64,000 nucleotides of DNA from Paraburkholderia flava (lineage in GTDB: Bacteria; Pseudomonadota; Gammaproteobacteria; Burkholderiales; Burkholderiaceae), in assembly GCF_004359985.1 (NCBI RefSeq), contig NZ_SMRO01000002.1:1-64000 (forward strand), read 5' to 3'. Below, one piece after another: positions 54,006 through 62,272 of the stretch. The notes under the pieces are model-generated. The model did no database searches and was not told the DNA's origin. It saw only the letters and a list, made by a program, of their open reading frames with translations. A program made the translations under genes and the position numbers. Each line of letters starts with the position of its first letter. The first letter of the stretch is position 1.

Positions 54006-57000
54006 ATGCAAACGACCGACAACGTGACGACCCGGTACGAGGGTGCCCCCGCTGGCCATCCCCTCGGCGGGCAGGCGAGCGCACAGGCGCTCGCGCCGCA
54101 GGCGACCTTCGCCGACTACAAGGTGATCCGCCGCAACGGCAGCGTGGTGTCGTTCGAACCGTCGAAGATCGCGATTGCGGTGACCAAGGCTTTCCTCGCC
54201 GTGAACGGCGGCCAGGGCGCGGCATCGGCACGCGTGCGCGAGCTGGTCGAAACGCTCACGCAGAGCGTCGTGCGCGCGCTGCTGCGCAGCCGCCCGAACG
54301 GCGGCACGTTCCATATCGAAGACATCCAGGATCAGGTCGAACTCGCGCTGATGCGCGGCGGCGAGCACAACGTCGCGCGTGCGTACGTGCTGTATCGCGA
54401 GAAGCGTAATCAGGAACGCGGCGTCGCGCACGAAGCGGCGGATGCGCCGGCTGCGTCCGGCCTGAACGTGATCGACAACGGCGTCACGCGTCCGCTCGAT
54501 CTGCAGGCGCTGCAGTCGCTGATCGAATCCGCGTGCGAGAACCTGGGCGACGCCGTCAGCGCGGCGCCGATCGTCGCGGAAACGGTGAAGAACCTGTACG
54601 ACGGCGTGCCGATGAACCAGGTCTACGACTCGGCGATTCTCGCGGCGCGCACGATGATCGAGAAGGACCCGGCGTACAGTCAGGTCACCGCGCGCATCCT
54701 GCTGCACACGATCCGCCGCGAAATCCTCGGCGGCGAAGTGACGCAGGCCGAAATGGGCGAGCGCTACGTCGAATATTTCCCGCAGTTCATCAAGCGCGGC
54801 GTGCAGGCCGAACTGCTCGACGACAAACTGCTGCAGTACGACATGAAGCGTCTCGGTGCCGCGCTCGACGCGAACCGCGACCTGCAGTTCGGCTACCTCG
54901 GCCTGCAGACGCTGTACGACCGCTACTTCCTGCACAGCGACGGCGTGCGGATCGAAATGCCGCAGGCATTCTTCATGCGTGTCGCGATGGGTCTTGCGCT
55001 GAACGAAGTCGACCGCGAAGCGCGGGCGATCGAGTTCTACAACGTGCTGTCCAGCTTCGACTTCATGAGCTCGACGCCGACGCTGTTCAATTCGGGTACG
55101 CGCCGCTCGCAACTGTCGTCGTGCTACCTGACCACCGTCGACGACGACCTCGACGGCATCTACGAAGCACTGAAAGAAAACGCGCTGCTGTCGAAATTCG
55201 CCGGCGGCCTTGGCAACGACTGGACGCGTGTGCGTGCGCTCGGTTCGCACATCAAGGGCACCAACGGCAAGTCGCAAGGCGTCGTGCCGTTCCTGAAGGT
55301 CGTCAACGACACCGCCGTCGCGGTGAACCAGGGCGGCAAGCGCAAGGGCGCAGTCTGCGCGTACCTGGAATCGTGGCACCTCGACATCGAAGAATTCCTC
55401 GAGCTGCGCAAGAACACCGGTGACGACCGTCGCCGCACGCACGACATGAACACGGCGAACTGGATTCCCGATCTGTTCATGAAGCGCGTGATGGAAGGCG
55501 GTGACTGGACGCTGTTCTCGCCGTCCACCTGCCCGGACCTGCACGACAAGTTCGGCGCCGAGTTCGAAACGGCTTACACGGCTTACGAAGACAAAGCCGC
55601 GCGCGGCGAGCTGAAGCTGTTCAAGAAGATTCCGGCTGCGCAACTGTGGCGCAAGATGCTCGGGATGCTGTTCGAAACCGGCCATCCGTGGATCACGTTC
55701 AAGGATCCGTGCAACATCCGCAGCCCGCAGCAGCACGTCGGCGTCGTCCACTCGTCGAACCTCTGCACGGAAATCACGCTGAACACCAGCGACACCGAAA
55801 TCGCCGTCTGCAACCTCGGCTCGGTGAACCTGGTCGCCCACCTGGCGAAGCAGGCCGACGGCTCGTACGCACTCGACCACGACAAGCTGAAGCGCACGAT
55901 CAGCGTCGCGATGCGGATGCTCGACAACGTGATCGACATCAACTACTACGCGGTCGCTAAGGCACGTAACTCGAACCTGAAGCATCGCCCGGTCGGCATG
56001 GGCATCATGGGCTTCCAGGACTGCCTGCACGTGCTGCGCACGCCGTACGCGTCGCAGGAAGCGGTGCAGTTCGCCGACACGTCGATGGAAGCAGTCTGCT
56101 ACTACGCGTACTACGCGTCGACCGAACTCGCCGAAGAGCGCGGTCGCTACTCGAGCTATCGCGGCTCGCTGTGGGATCGCGGCATCCTCCCGCAGGACAC
56201 GTTGAAGCTGCTCGCCGACGCACGCGGCGGGTATGTCGAAGTCGATTCGAGCCAGTCGATGGACTGGACGACGCTGCGTTCCCGCATCGCAACGTACGGG
56301 ATGCGCAACTCGAACTGCATCGCGATCGCGCCGACGGCGACGATCTCGAACATCATCGGCGTGTCGGCGTGTATCGAGCCGACGTTCCAGAACCTGTACG
56401 TGAAGTCGAACCTGTCGGGCGAGTTCACGGTGGTGAACGACTACCTGGTGCGCGACCTGAAAGCGCGCGGCCTGTGGGACGAGGTGATGGTCGCCGACCT
56501 GAAGTACTTCGACGGCACGCTGTCGCGCATCGACCGCATCCCGGCCGACCTCCGCGCGATCTACGCGACCGCGTTCGAGCTCGACGCGACGTGGGTGGTC
56601 GAAGCGGCATCGCGCCGGCAGAAGTGGATCGACCAGGCGCAGTCGCTGAATATCTACATGGGCGGCGCGTCGGGCAAGAAGCTCGACGAGGTCTACAAGC
56701 TCGCGTGGCTGCGCGGTCTGAAGACGACCTACTACCTCCGCACGATGGCGGCGACGCACGTCGAGAAGTCGACGGTCGCGCACGGCGCGCTGAATGCAGT
56801 GCCGTCGGGTGACGACGGTGGTTCGTCGGGTGGTGGTGCAGCCGGCGGTGGACGCAGCAGCGCAGGTGGCTTCGGTGCGAACGGCGGCGGTGCGTCGTCG
56901 GGCACGCTGAATGCGGCAGCAGCGATTGCACCGGCAGTTGTTGCAGCCGATTCACTCGAGGCCGACGGTCCCGTGTGCGTGATGCGTCCGGGCGATCCGG

Positions 57001-57029
57001 GCTTCGACGAGTGCGAGGCTTGCCAGTAA
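54006..57029 (+). CDS. nrdA: Ribonucleoside-diphosphate reductase class Ia, alpha subunit
   Basis: A 1007-residue large subunit that reduces ribonucleotides to deoxyribonucleotides. An N-terminal ATP-cone (about residues 37-140) and a second ATP-cone-like segment (about 155-245) precede the barrel, as in P. aeruginosa NrdA. Catalytic residues seen: C373 and C602 (redox pair), N585-C587-E589 (thiyl radical site), Y909-Y910 (radical transfer). A Gly/Ser-rich linker (about 932-985) leads to the C-terminal C1003/C1006 pair. ATG at 54006 follows AGGAG; a TTG at 54000 is rejected. Confidence 0.95.
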   Translation: MQTTDNVTTRYEGAPAGHPLGGQASAQALAPQATFADYKVIRRNGSVVSFEPSKIAIAVTKAFLAVNGGQGAASARVRELVETLTQSVVRALLRSRPNGGTFHIEDIQDQVELALMRGGEHNVARAYVLYREKRNQERGVAHEAADAPAASGLNVIDNGVTRPLDLQALQSLIESACENLGDAVSAAPIVAETVKNLYDGVPMNQVYDSAILAARTMIEKDPAYSQVTARILLHTIRREILGGEVTQAEMGERYVEYFPQFIKRGVQAELLDDKLLQYDMKRLGAALDANRDLQFGYLGLQTLYDRYFLHSDGVRIEMPQAFFMRVAMGLALNEVDREARAIEFYNVLSSFDFMSSTPTLFNSGTRRSQLSSCYLTTVDDDLDGIYEALKENALLSKFAGGLGNDWTRVRALGSHIKGTNGKSQGVVPFLKVVNDTAVAVNQGGKRKGAVCAYLESWHLDIEEFLELRKNTGDDRRRTHDMNTANWIPDLFMKRVMEGGDWTLFSPSTCPDLHDKFGAEFETAYTAYEDKAARGELKLFKKIPAAQLWRKMLGMLFETGHPWITFKDPCNIRSPQQHVGVVHSSNLCTEITLNTSDTEIAVCNLGSVNLVAHLAKQADGSYALDHDKLKRTISVAMRMLDNVIDINYYAVAKARNSNLKHRPVGMGIMGFQDCLHVLRTPYASQEAVQFADTSMEAVCYYAYYASTELAEERGRYSSYRGSLWDRGILPQDTLKLLADARGGYVEVDSSQSMDWTTLRSRIATYGMRNSNCIAIAPTATISNIIGVSACIEPTFQNLYVKSNLSGEFTVVNDYLVRDLKARGLWDEVMVADLKYFDGTLSRIDRIPADLRAIYATAFELDATWVVEAASRRQKWIDQAQSLNIYMGGASGKKLDEVYKLAWLRGLKTTYYLRTMAATHVEKSTVAHGALNAVPSGDDGGSSGGGAAGGGRSSAGGFGANGGGASSGTLNAAAAIAPAVVAADSLEADGPVCVMRPGDPGFDECEACQ

Positions 57030-57030
57030 C

Positions 57031-57046
57031 GCTCTATATATAGAGC
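57031..57046. promoter_or_regulatory. NrdR-box-like palindrome directly after nrdA
   Basis: GCTCTATATATAGAGC is a perfect 16-bp palindrome starting two bases after the nrdA stop codon. Its ten central bases CTATATATAG fit the NrdR core CwAtATaTwG exactly; the flanks do not. No second box lies 31 bases away. It could equally be an RNA hairpin. Confidence 0.35.
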
Positions 57047-57538
57047 AGCGTCGGCGACGAGCCGGCCTTGCTCTCGCAGTACGGGCGGCGCAGCGCGTCG
57101 CCCGGCAACACAGAACACCGCATCGCGTTCGATCCACTCACGCGCTGCACTCGCTGAGCGCAACGACGCACACCACTCATCGCGCGTTGCTTCTCGCGCA
57201 TCGAAGCCGGTTGCAGCAGAGTCGAAGTCGAGTCGCGAGTTAGTGTGAACGAGCAAGGGACAACCCGAAGCATCGTCTCTGCAAAGCAGTCGATGCAGAC
57301 GATCCGGCAGCACAGATTTTCAACGCGTCGAGCGTCTTCACTCGATGCAATTCGATCACGCGAAGCACGTCATCGACACCTCTTGCGATTGCATCGCGCG
57401 AAGCGCGCGACACAGTCGAACGAACAAAGTGTTGTATGAAGGTCGCAACGCGAATCGAAAACAGGAATTTTCGTGAGCGAACTCTTTTAACGCTCGTGAA
57501 AAGATGGTACAAACCGTTCTAAATTGATGGTGACATTT
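57047..57538 (+). other. nrdA-nrdB spacer
   Basis: About 490 bases with no convincing gene. A 64-codon frame (57245-57439) has no family resemblance and Arg/Ser/Gln-rich composition. The sequence repeats short motifs such as TCGATGCA and CATCGCGCG. Near its end TTTTCGTGAGCG (57468-57479) can pair with CGCTCGTGAAAA (57491-57502) in RNA, using two G-U pairs. The nrdB promoter, if any, is not obvious. Confidence 0.4.
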
Positions 57539-58771
57539 ATGCTCAACTGGGATGACGAGATCACTGCCGTAACTCCCGCGAGCGGTGCGCAACAGAATGC
57601 GTTGCGTCACTCCGCGGAGACGGTCGTCGGTACGCAAGCTGTTGCGCGTCCCGCTCATCAGGCTCCCTCGGCGCAGGATATTTTCGCGAACGACATCGCT
57701 GTCGCTCCGTACGCCGCTCAAACCATCGCCGCCGCACCCGCTGCTTCGACCGAAGCGCGCGTGAACGTCGCGGACAAACGCATCATCAACGGCAAGACCG
57801 ACGTCAATCAGTTGGTGCCGTTCAAGTACAAGTGGGCGTGGGAGAAGTATCTGTCCGGCTGCGCGAACCACTGGATGCCGCAGGAAATCAACATGTCCCG
57901 CGACATCGCTCTGTGGAAAGACCCGAACGGGCTGACCGAAGACGAGCGCCGTCTCATCAAGCGTAACCTCGGCTTCTTCGTGACGGCCGACTCGCTTGCC
58001 GCGAACAACATCGTGCTGGGCACCTATCGCCACATCACGGCGCCCGAATGCCGCCAGTTCCTGCTGCGCCAGGCGTTCGAGGAAGCGATCCACACGCACG
58101 CGTACCAGTACATCGTCGAATCGCTGGGTCTCGACGAAGGCGAAATCTTCAACGCGTATCACGAGGTCTCGTCGATTCGCGCGAAAGACGAATTCCTGAT
58201 TCCGTTCATCCACACGCTGACCGATCCGGCCTTCACGACCGGAACGCTCGAAGCCGACCAGAAGCTGCTCAAGTCGCTGATCGTCTTCGCGTGCGTGATG
58301 GAAGGGCTGTTCTTTTACGTCGGGTTTACGCAGATCCTGGCGCTCGGTCGCCAGAACAAGATGACCGGCGCGGCGGAACAGTACCAATACATCCTGCGCG
58401 ACGAGTCGATGCACTGCAATTTCGGCATCGACCTGATCAACCAGATCAAGCTCGAAAACCCGCATCTGTGGACCGCCGAGTTCCGTGCGGAGATCCGCGA
58501 GATCTTCAAGCAGGCAGTCGAACTCGAATATCGCTACGCTGAAGACACGATGCCGCGCGGCGTGCTCGGTCTGAACGCGTCGATGTTCAAGAGCTACCTG
58601 CGCTTCATCTGCAACCGTCGTTGCCAGCAGATCGGTCTCGATCCGCTGTTCCCGAACGAGGAAAACCCGTTCCCGTGGATGAGCGAAATGATCGACTTGA
58701 AGAAGGAACGCAACTTCTTCGAGACGCGCGTGATCGAATATCAAACTGGTGGAGCGCTGTCCTGGGAATGA
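57539..58771 (+). CDS. nrdB: Ribonucleoside-diphosphate reductase class Ia, beta subunit
   Basis: A 410-residue di-iron radical subunit, partner of NrdA. The helix [13 protein letters not shown] carries E182, H185 and Y189, spaced like E115, H118 and the radical Y122 of E. coli R2. The second iron-ligand helix is [16 protein letters not shown]. The first 75 residues form an Ala-rich variable arm. ATG at 57539 (MLNWDDEI) is chosen; upstream in-frame TTG 57524 and ATG 57527 add MMVTF only. The C-terminal peptide, which docks to NrdA, ends [10 protein letters not shown]. Confidence 0.94.
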   Translation: MLNWDDEITAVTPASGAQQNALRHSAETVVGTQAVARPAHQAPSAQDIFANDIAVAPYAAQTIAAAPAASTEARVNVADKRIINGKTDVNQLVPFKYKWAWEKYLSGCANHWMPQEINMSRDIALWKDPNGLTEDERRLIKRNLGFFVTADSLAANNIVLGTYRHITAPECRQFLLRQAFEEAIHTHAYQYIVESLGLDEGEIFNAYHEVSSIRAKDEFLIPFIHTLTDPAFTTGTLEADQKLLKSLIVFACVMEGLFFYVGFTQILALGRQNKMTGAAEQYQYILRDESMHCNFGIDLINQIKLENPHLWTAEFRAEIREIFKQAVELEYRYAEDTMPRGVLGLNASMFKSYLRFICNRRCQQIGLDPLFPNEENPFPWMSEMIDLKKERNFFETRVIEYQTGGALSWE

Positions 58772-59213
58772 CCCACAGCCCTTCGCAGCAGCAAGCATCG
58801 ATGGGGATGCCGGCACTGTGGCGCGAGCGCGCCGTGCCGGCGCACGACGTTAGGAGCAGGAACGCCTGATGCAAAGCATGCCCGGTGCCTTAACGGCCCA
58901 CAAACATGACAGGCACTTTGCGAACCCTTCAGTGGGATGGGCAAACTTCCCCCCGGAAAATGTCGTCGGCCCGAGCGCCGGCGACGAGATCAAACGATTG
59001 GCGACGTCCGTATGCGACGTCGACTGGACTTGGCCCGTCGTGTCTCGTGACACGGCGCGCCTTACCGTATTCATTAGCGTAAGCGCGCAGGATCTGCGTA
59101 CGCCGATGAATAGCCCGCTTCGAAGCGCCCGCCTTGAGAAGCGTCCGCGGGAAGCGGGTTTTGACGAAGGGTGTGTAGTTTGAATCTCATCTGAAAACCT
59201 GAAGGAGCAAATG
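58772..59213 (+). other. Spacer between nrdB and the H1-like gene, with one unassigned ORF
   Basis: About 440 bases. It contains a 104-codon frame (58869-59183, starting MQSMPGALTAHKHDR) with AGGAGCAGG about ten bases before its ATG. Third-position GC looks lower than in the neighbouring genes and I recognise no family, so I do not call it a gene. TTGACG at 59161 could be a -35 for the downstream gene, but no good -10 follows. Confidence 0.35.
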
Positions 59214-59783
59214 ATGGCACTTGCCAAGAAAAAACCTGCTGTGAGAGCTGCTGCGAAGAAGGCACCGGCGAAGAAGGCTGCTGCGAAGAAAGTCGCAGTG
59301 AAGAAAGTCGCGGTGAAGAAGGTTGCAGCGAAGAAAGTCGCAGTGAAGAAGGTTGCTGCGAAGAAGGCGCCGGCGAAGAAGGCCGCAGCGAAGAAAGTCG
59401 CAGTGAAGAAGGTTGCTGCGAAGAAGGTCGCTGCCAAGAAGGCACCGGCGAAGAAGGCTGCAGCGAAGAAGGTCGTGAAGAAGGCTGCGGCCAAGAAAGC
59501 GCCTGCTAAAAAGGCTGCCGCCAAGAAGGTAGCGAAGAAGGCCGCGAAGAAGGCGCCTGCGAAAAAGGCTGCGGCCAAGAAGGCTGCCCCTGCGAAGAAG
59601 GCTGCCGCCAAGAAGGCTGCGCCCGCGAAGAAGGCCGCCCCTGCGAAGAAGGCTGCGCCCGCGAAGAAGGCTGTTACGAAGACTGCACCCGTTGTCGCTG
59701 CGGCTCCTGCCCCGGCTTCGACGGTGAAGACCGCGTTGAATCCGGCTGCTGCATGGCCGTTCCCGACCGGCAGCCGTCCGTAA
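59214..59783 (+). CDS. Histone H1-like nucleoid protein (lysine/alanine-repeat)
   Basis: A 189-residue protein made almost entirely of the pentapeptide types [15 protein letters not shown] and VAAKK, with some AAPAKK. It has about 28 KK pairs and close to one third lysine, ending in an uncharged tail [17 protein letters not shown]. This resembles eukaryotic H1 C-terminal tails and the H1-like proteins of Bordetella and chlamydiae, which bind DNA non-specifically. The ATG at 59214 is preferred to that at 59211 by spacing from GAAGGAG. Low complexity makes finer orthology uncertain. Confidence 0.88.
   Translation: MALAKKKPAVRAAAKKAPAKKAAAKKVAVKKVAVKKVAAKKVAVKKVAAKKAPAKKAAAKKVAVKKVAAKKVAAKKAPAKKAAAKKVVKKAAAKKAPAKKAAAKKVAKKAAKKAPAKKAAAKKAAPAKKAAAKKAAPAKKAAPAKKAAPAKKAVTKTAPVVAAAPAPASTVKTALNPAAAWPFPTGSRP
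59255..59680 (+). repeat. Degenerate 15-bp (some 18-bp) coding tandem repeats
   Basis: The H1-like coding region is built of 15-base units of the form GCx-GCx-GCx-AAG-AAG with GTx or CCx replacing one alanine codon, plus a few 18-base AAPAKK units near the 3' end. Many units share long identical stretches, so copy number could vary by slippage or recombination. Confidence 0.75.
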
Positions 59784-59849
59784 CGAGGCAGTTGCAGTAC
59801 TTGGGCGCATTGCGATGTGTCCATGATTGAGTAGGCCTACTCGATCGAG

Positions 59850-59885
59850 ATCCCGTCATCGGGCAACTGATGACGGGATTTTTTT
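59850..59885 (+). terminator. Terminator after the H1-like gene
   Basis: ATCCCGTCATC-(8)-GATGACGGGAT is a perfect 11-bp stem followed by a T run. A separate 14-bp palindrome GAGTAGGCCTACTC lies just before it (59829-59842). Confidence 0.92.
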
Positions 59886-60048
59886 GCGCGCTACGTTACG
59901 ACGTGCGTCGTGGCGACGCTGCGGATGAGCGTGAGGTAGGCGTGTGAGAGCAGACGTTGGCGGGAAGCGTGTGCGGCCTGTGGAGGTCGCCGGTGCCGCA
60001 CTGAGAGAGCACGGCGAGCCCGGTGACTAGCTACCCAGAAAAAGCGCG
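59886..60048. other. Intergenic region, nothing recognised
   Basis: Between the H1-like terminator and the terminator of the convergent lipoprotein gene. No ORF, RNA gene or repeat recognised. Confidence 0.4.
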
Positions 60049-60083
60049 AAAAAAAGCGCATGCACAGGGGAGCGCATGCGCTT
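60049..60083 (-). terminator. Terminator of the glycine-zipper lipoprotein gene
   Basis: On the minus strand AAGCGCATGC-(10)-GCATGCGCTT is followed by TTTTT. Perfect 10-bp stem. Confidence 0.85.
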
Positions 60084-60126
60084 GAGGTCGCCGCAGCGTA
60101 CTGCGGCTCAGGGGAAACTAATCGGG

Positions 60127-60612
60127 TTAGTGCGTGACGCGCGTAACGCCGCCGCTCGACAGCAACCGGACGCGTTCGCCGGCCTGGAAGATCTCGCCGT
60201 TGGCGCTTTGCGTGATCGCGCGGATATCGCCATTGTCGAGGCGCACCGTGATCTCGACGCCGTTGTGTACCGCGACGCCGTTCTCGACCGCGTTACCGGC
60301 CACCGCGCCGGCGATACCGCCGATGATGCCCGTCACGATCGAACCACGCCCACCGCCGAGCGCGCTGCCGGCGACTGCGCCGAGTGCGCCGCCGCCGATC
60401 GCGCCGAGTCCGCTCGGCTGGCCGTTGTTCGAACTGATCTTCACCGCGCGCACGCTGTCGACGGTACCCATGCGGACCGTCGCTTCGCGTTGCGCCTGCG
60501 AAGCGGAGTACACGTCGGCCGAACTGCTGTTGTAGGCACAGCCCGACAACGCGAGCGTACCGACGACGATTGCGGCCAGGACAGAACGACCCAGGCGACT
60601 CGTAGTTTTCAT
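60127..60612 (-). CDS. Glycine-zipper 2TM domain outer-membrane lipoprotein (SlyB/Pcp-like)
   Basis: A 161-residue predicted lipoprotein: signal peptide MKTTSRLGRSVLAAIVVGT ending in the lipobox LSGC (Cys25). The mature part has the two-helix glycine zipper LGAIGGGALGAVAGSALGGG and GIIGGIAGAVAGNAVENG, typical of the SlyB/OsmB/PcP group. A C-terminal beta-rich part follows (VEITVRLDNGDIRAI). Members stabilise the outer membrane; the precise role here is unknown. Confidence 0.87.
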   Translation of the reverse strand: MKTTSRLGRSVLAAIVVGTLALSGCAYNSSSADVYSASQAQREATVRMGTVDSVRAVKISSNNGQPSGLGAIGGGALGAVAGSALGGGRGSIVTGIIGGIAGAVAGNAVENGVAVHNGVEITVRLDNGDIRAITQSANGEIFQAGERVRLLSSGGVTRVTH

Positions 60613-60659
60613 TCCCTTACTCCAATAGCAGTGAGCGACGCGGTGAACGCTCGCCCGAA

Positions 60660-61598
60660 TTACTGCAGGTCGTAACCAAACGCCTGCTTGAACCGTTCAT
60701 TGATCTCCGCGCGTGAAGGCGCGTAGGTCTGCGGGCCCTGTTGCTCGATCTTGAGTGCGCCCATCAGGCTGGCGAGGCGACCGGTGGTGGCCCAGCCGAG
60801 CCCTTGCTCGATTCCGTACAGCAGACCGCCGCGGAATGCATCGCCGCAACCGGTGGGGTCGAGCACGCGCTGTGCGGTGACCGCCGGAATGGCTTCGATA
60901 CGCCCCGAGTGGTGAATCTGCGACCCTTGTTCGCCGAGCGTGACGATCAATGCATCGACGCGGCCGGCAATTTCTTCGATAGACCAGCCCGTCTTGTCGC
61001 TGACGAGTTTGGCTTCGTAATCGTTGACAGCTACATACGTGGCAAGTTCAATCATGCGGCGCAGGGTCGCCCCGTCGAAGAGCGGCAAACCCTGGCCCGG
61101 ATCGAAGATGAACGGCACGCCGGTCGCGGCGAATTGCTCCGCGTGCTGGACCATCCCGTCGAAGCCGTCCGGCGCGACGATGCCGAGCTTGATGCCCTTT
61201 GCTTCATCGACGCGATTCACGTGCGACTGCATCATCGCGCCCGGATGGAACGCCGTGATCTGATTGTTTTCGAGGTCGGTGCTGATCATTGCCTGCGCGC
61301 AATACGAATCCTGCAGTACGCGGACGTATTCCTTCGACAGCCCGAGGCTGTCCAGCCGGTCGATATAGGCCTGCGCATCGGCTGCGCCGAGCGTACCCAT
61401 GATGCGTGCGTCGCCGCCGAGCAGATGCAGCGCATAGCCGATGTTGCCCGCGCAGCCTCCGAACTCGCGACGCATCGTCGGCACGAGGAAGCTCACGTTC
61501 AGGATGTGGACCTGATCGGGCAGGATGTGCTCCCGAAACCGGCCTTCGAATTTCATGATGATGTCGTAGGCAATCGAGCCGCAAATCAGCGTAGCCAA
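60660..61598 (-). CDS. PfkB-family carbohydrate/nucleoside kinase
   Basis: A 312-residue ribokinase-fold kinase. The N-terminal GGCAGNIGYALHLLGGDARI and the C-terminal PfkB signature DPTGCGDAFRGGLLYG, with the catalytic aspartate in GCGDAF, are clear. In beta-proteobacteria close homologues are annotated as adenosine kinase-like; the substrate cannot be set from sequence. It begins MATLICGSIAYDIIMKF. Transcribed after tpx on the same strand, 92 bases away with a terminator-like hairpin between them. Confidence 0.88.
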   Translation of the reverse strand: MATLICGSIAYDIIMKFEGRFREHILPDQVHILNVSFLVPTMRREFGGCAGNIGYALHLLGGDARIMGTLGAADAQAYIDRLDSLGLSKEYVRVLQDSYCAQAMISTDLENNQITAFHPGAMMQSHVNRVDEAKGIKLGIVAPDGFDGMVQHAEQFAATGVPFIFDPGQGLPLFDGATLRRMIELATYVAVNDYEAKLVSDKTGWSIEEIAGRVDALIVTLGEQGSQIHHSGRIEAIPAVTAQRVLDPTGCGDAFRGGLLYGIEQGLGWATTGRLASLMGALKIEQQGPQTYAPSRAEINERFKQAFGYDLQ

Positions 61599-61644
61599 GG
61601 CGATCGTTCCTGTAGAAGTCGAGAGAAAAGGGGTGCTGACGATG

Positions 61645-61673
61645 CGAAAACGCCGCGCGAAAAGCGCGGCGTT
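61645..61673 (-). terminator. Terminator after tpx
   Basis: On the minus strand AACGCCGCGC-TTTTC-GCGCGGCGTT continues as TTCGC. Perfect 10-bp stem with a short T tract. Confidence 0.7.
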
Positions 61674-61690
61674 CGATCGTGCACGAAGGC

Positions 61691-62191
61691 TTACTTCAAC
61701 GCTGCGAGCGCAGCGTCGTAGTTCGGCTCGTTCTTGATTTCGCTGACGAGCTCGGCGTGAACGACCTGGTCGTTTTCGTCGAGCACGACGACGGCGCGCG
61801 CCGTCAGACCGGTCAGCGGACCGCTCGCGACGTCGACGCCGTATGCCTTCGCGAAATCATGGCTGCGGAACGTCGATGCCGTCACGACGTTCTCGATGCC
61901 TTCGGTCGTGCAGAAGCGCGACGCGGCGAACGGCAGATCGCCGGAGACGACGATCACTGCCGTGTTCGAGAGCTTGCTTGCCGCTTCGTTGAACTTGCGC
62001 GTCGACGTGGCGCAGGTCGGCGTGTCGAGGCTCGGGACGATGTTGAGCACCTTGCGCTTGCCGGCGAAATCGGTGAGCGCCAGCGGCTTCAGGTCCTTGC
62101 CGGTGAGCGAGAACGCGGGCGCCTTCTGACCCACGGACGGGAACGTGCCGGCGATTTCGATCGGGTTGCCACCCAGTGTGACTTGACTCAT
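61691..62191 (-). CDS. tpx: Thiol peroxidase (Tpx)
   Basis: A 166-residue atypical two-Cys peroxiredoxin that reduces peroxides with thioredoxin. The peroxidatic Cys60 is in [14 protein letters not shown] and the resolving Cys94 in ASRFCTTEG, the spacing of E. coli Tpx. Start [15 protein letters not shown] at 62191; an upstream in-frame ATG at 62233 adds 14 unrelated residues and is rejected. Family members may be periplasmic or cytosolic; no signal peptide is visible here. Confidence 0.95.
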   Translation of the reverse strand: MSQVTLGGNPIEIAGTFPSVGQKAPAFSLTGKDLKPLALTDFAGKRKVLNIVPSLDTPTCATSTRKFNEAASKLSNTAVIVVSGDLPFAASRFCTTEGIENVVTASTFRSHDFAKAYGVDVASGPLTGLTARAVVVLDENDQVVHAELVSEIKNEPNYDAALAALK

Positions 62192-62272
62192 GTAGTGCTC
62201 CAGAAAGACGTCAGGATTGAACGGGAAACGCACTCGCTCTTGTTTCGCAAAGACAGGCGAAACAGCGGGGCG

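Noticed and set aside
53991..56783. A 930-codon open frame antisense to nrdA
   Set aside because: Same high-GC shadow effect; composition is Arg/His/Val-rich and nrdA has all catalytic residues.
59255..59680. Regular short repeats that could suggest a CRISPR array
   Set aside because: Units are 15-18 bp, contiguous, in frame and coding for AAAKK-type peptides; there are no unique spacers and no cas genes.
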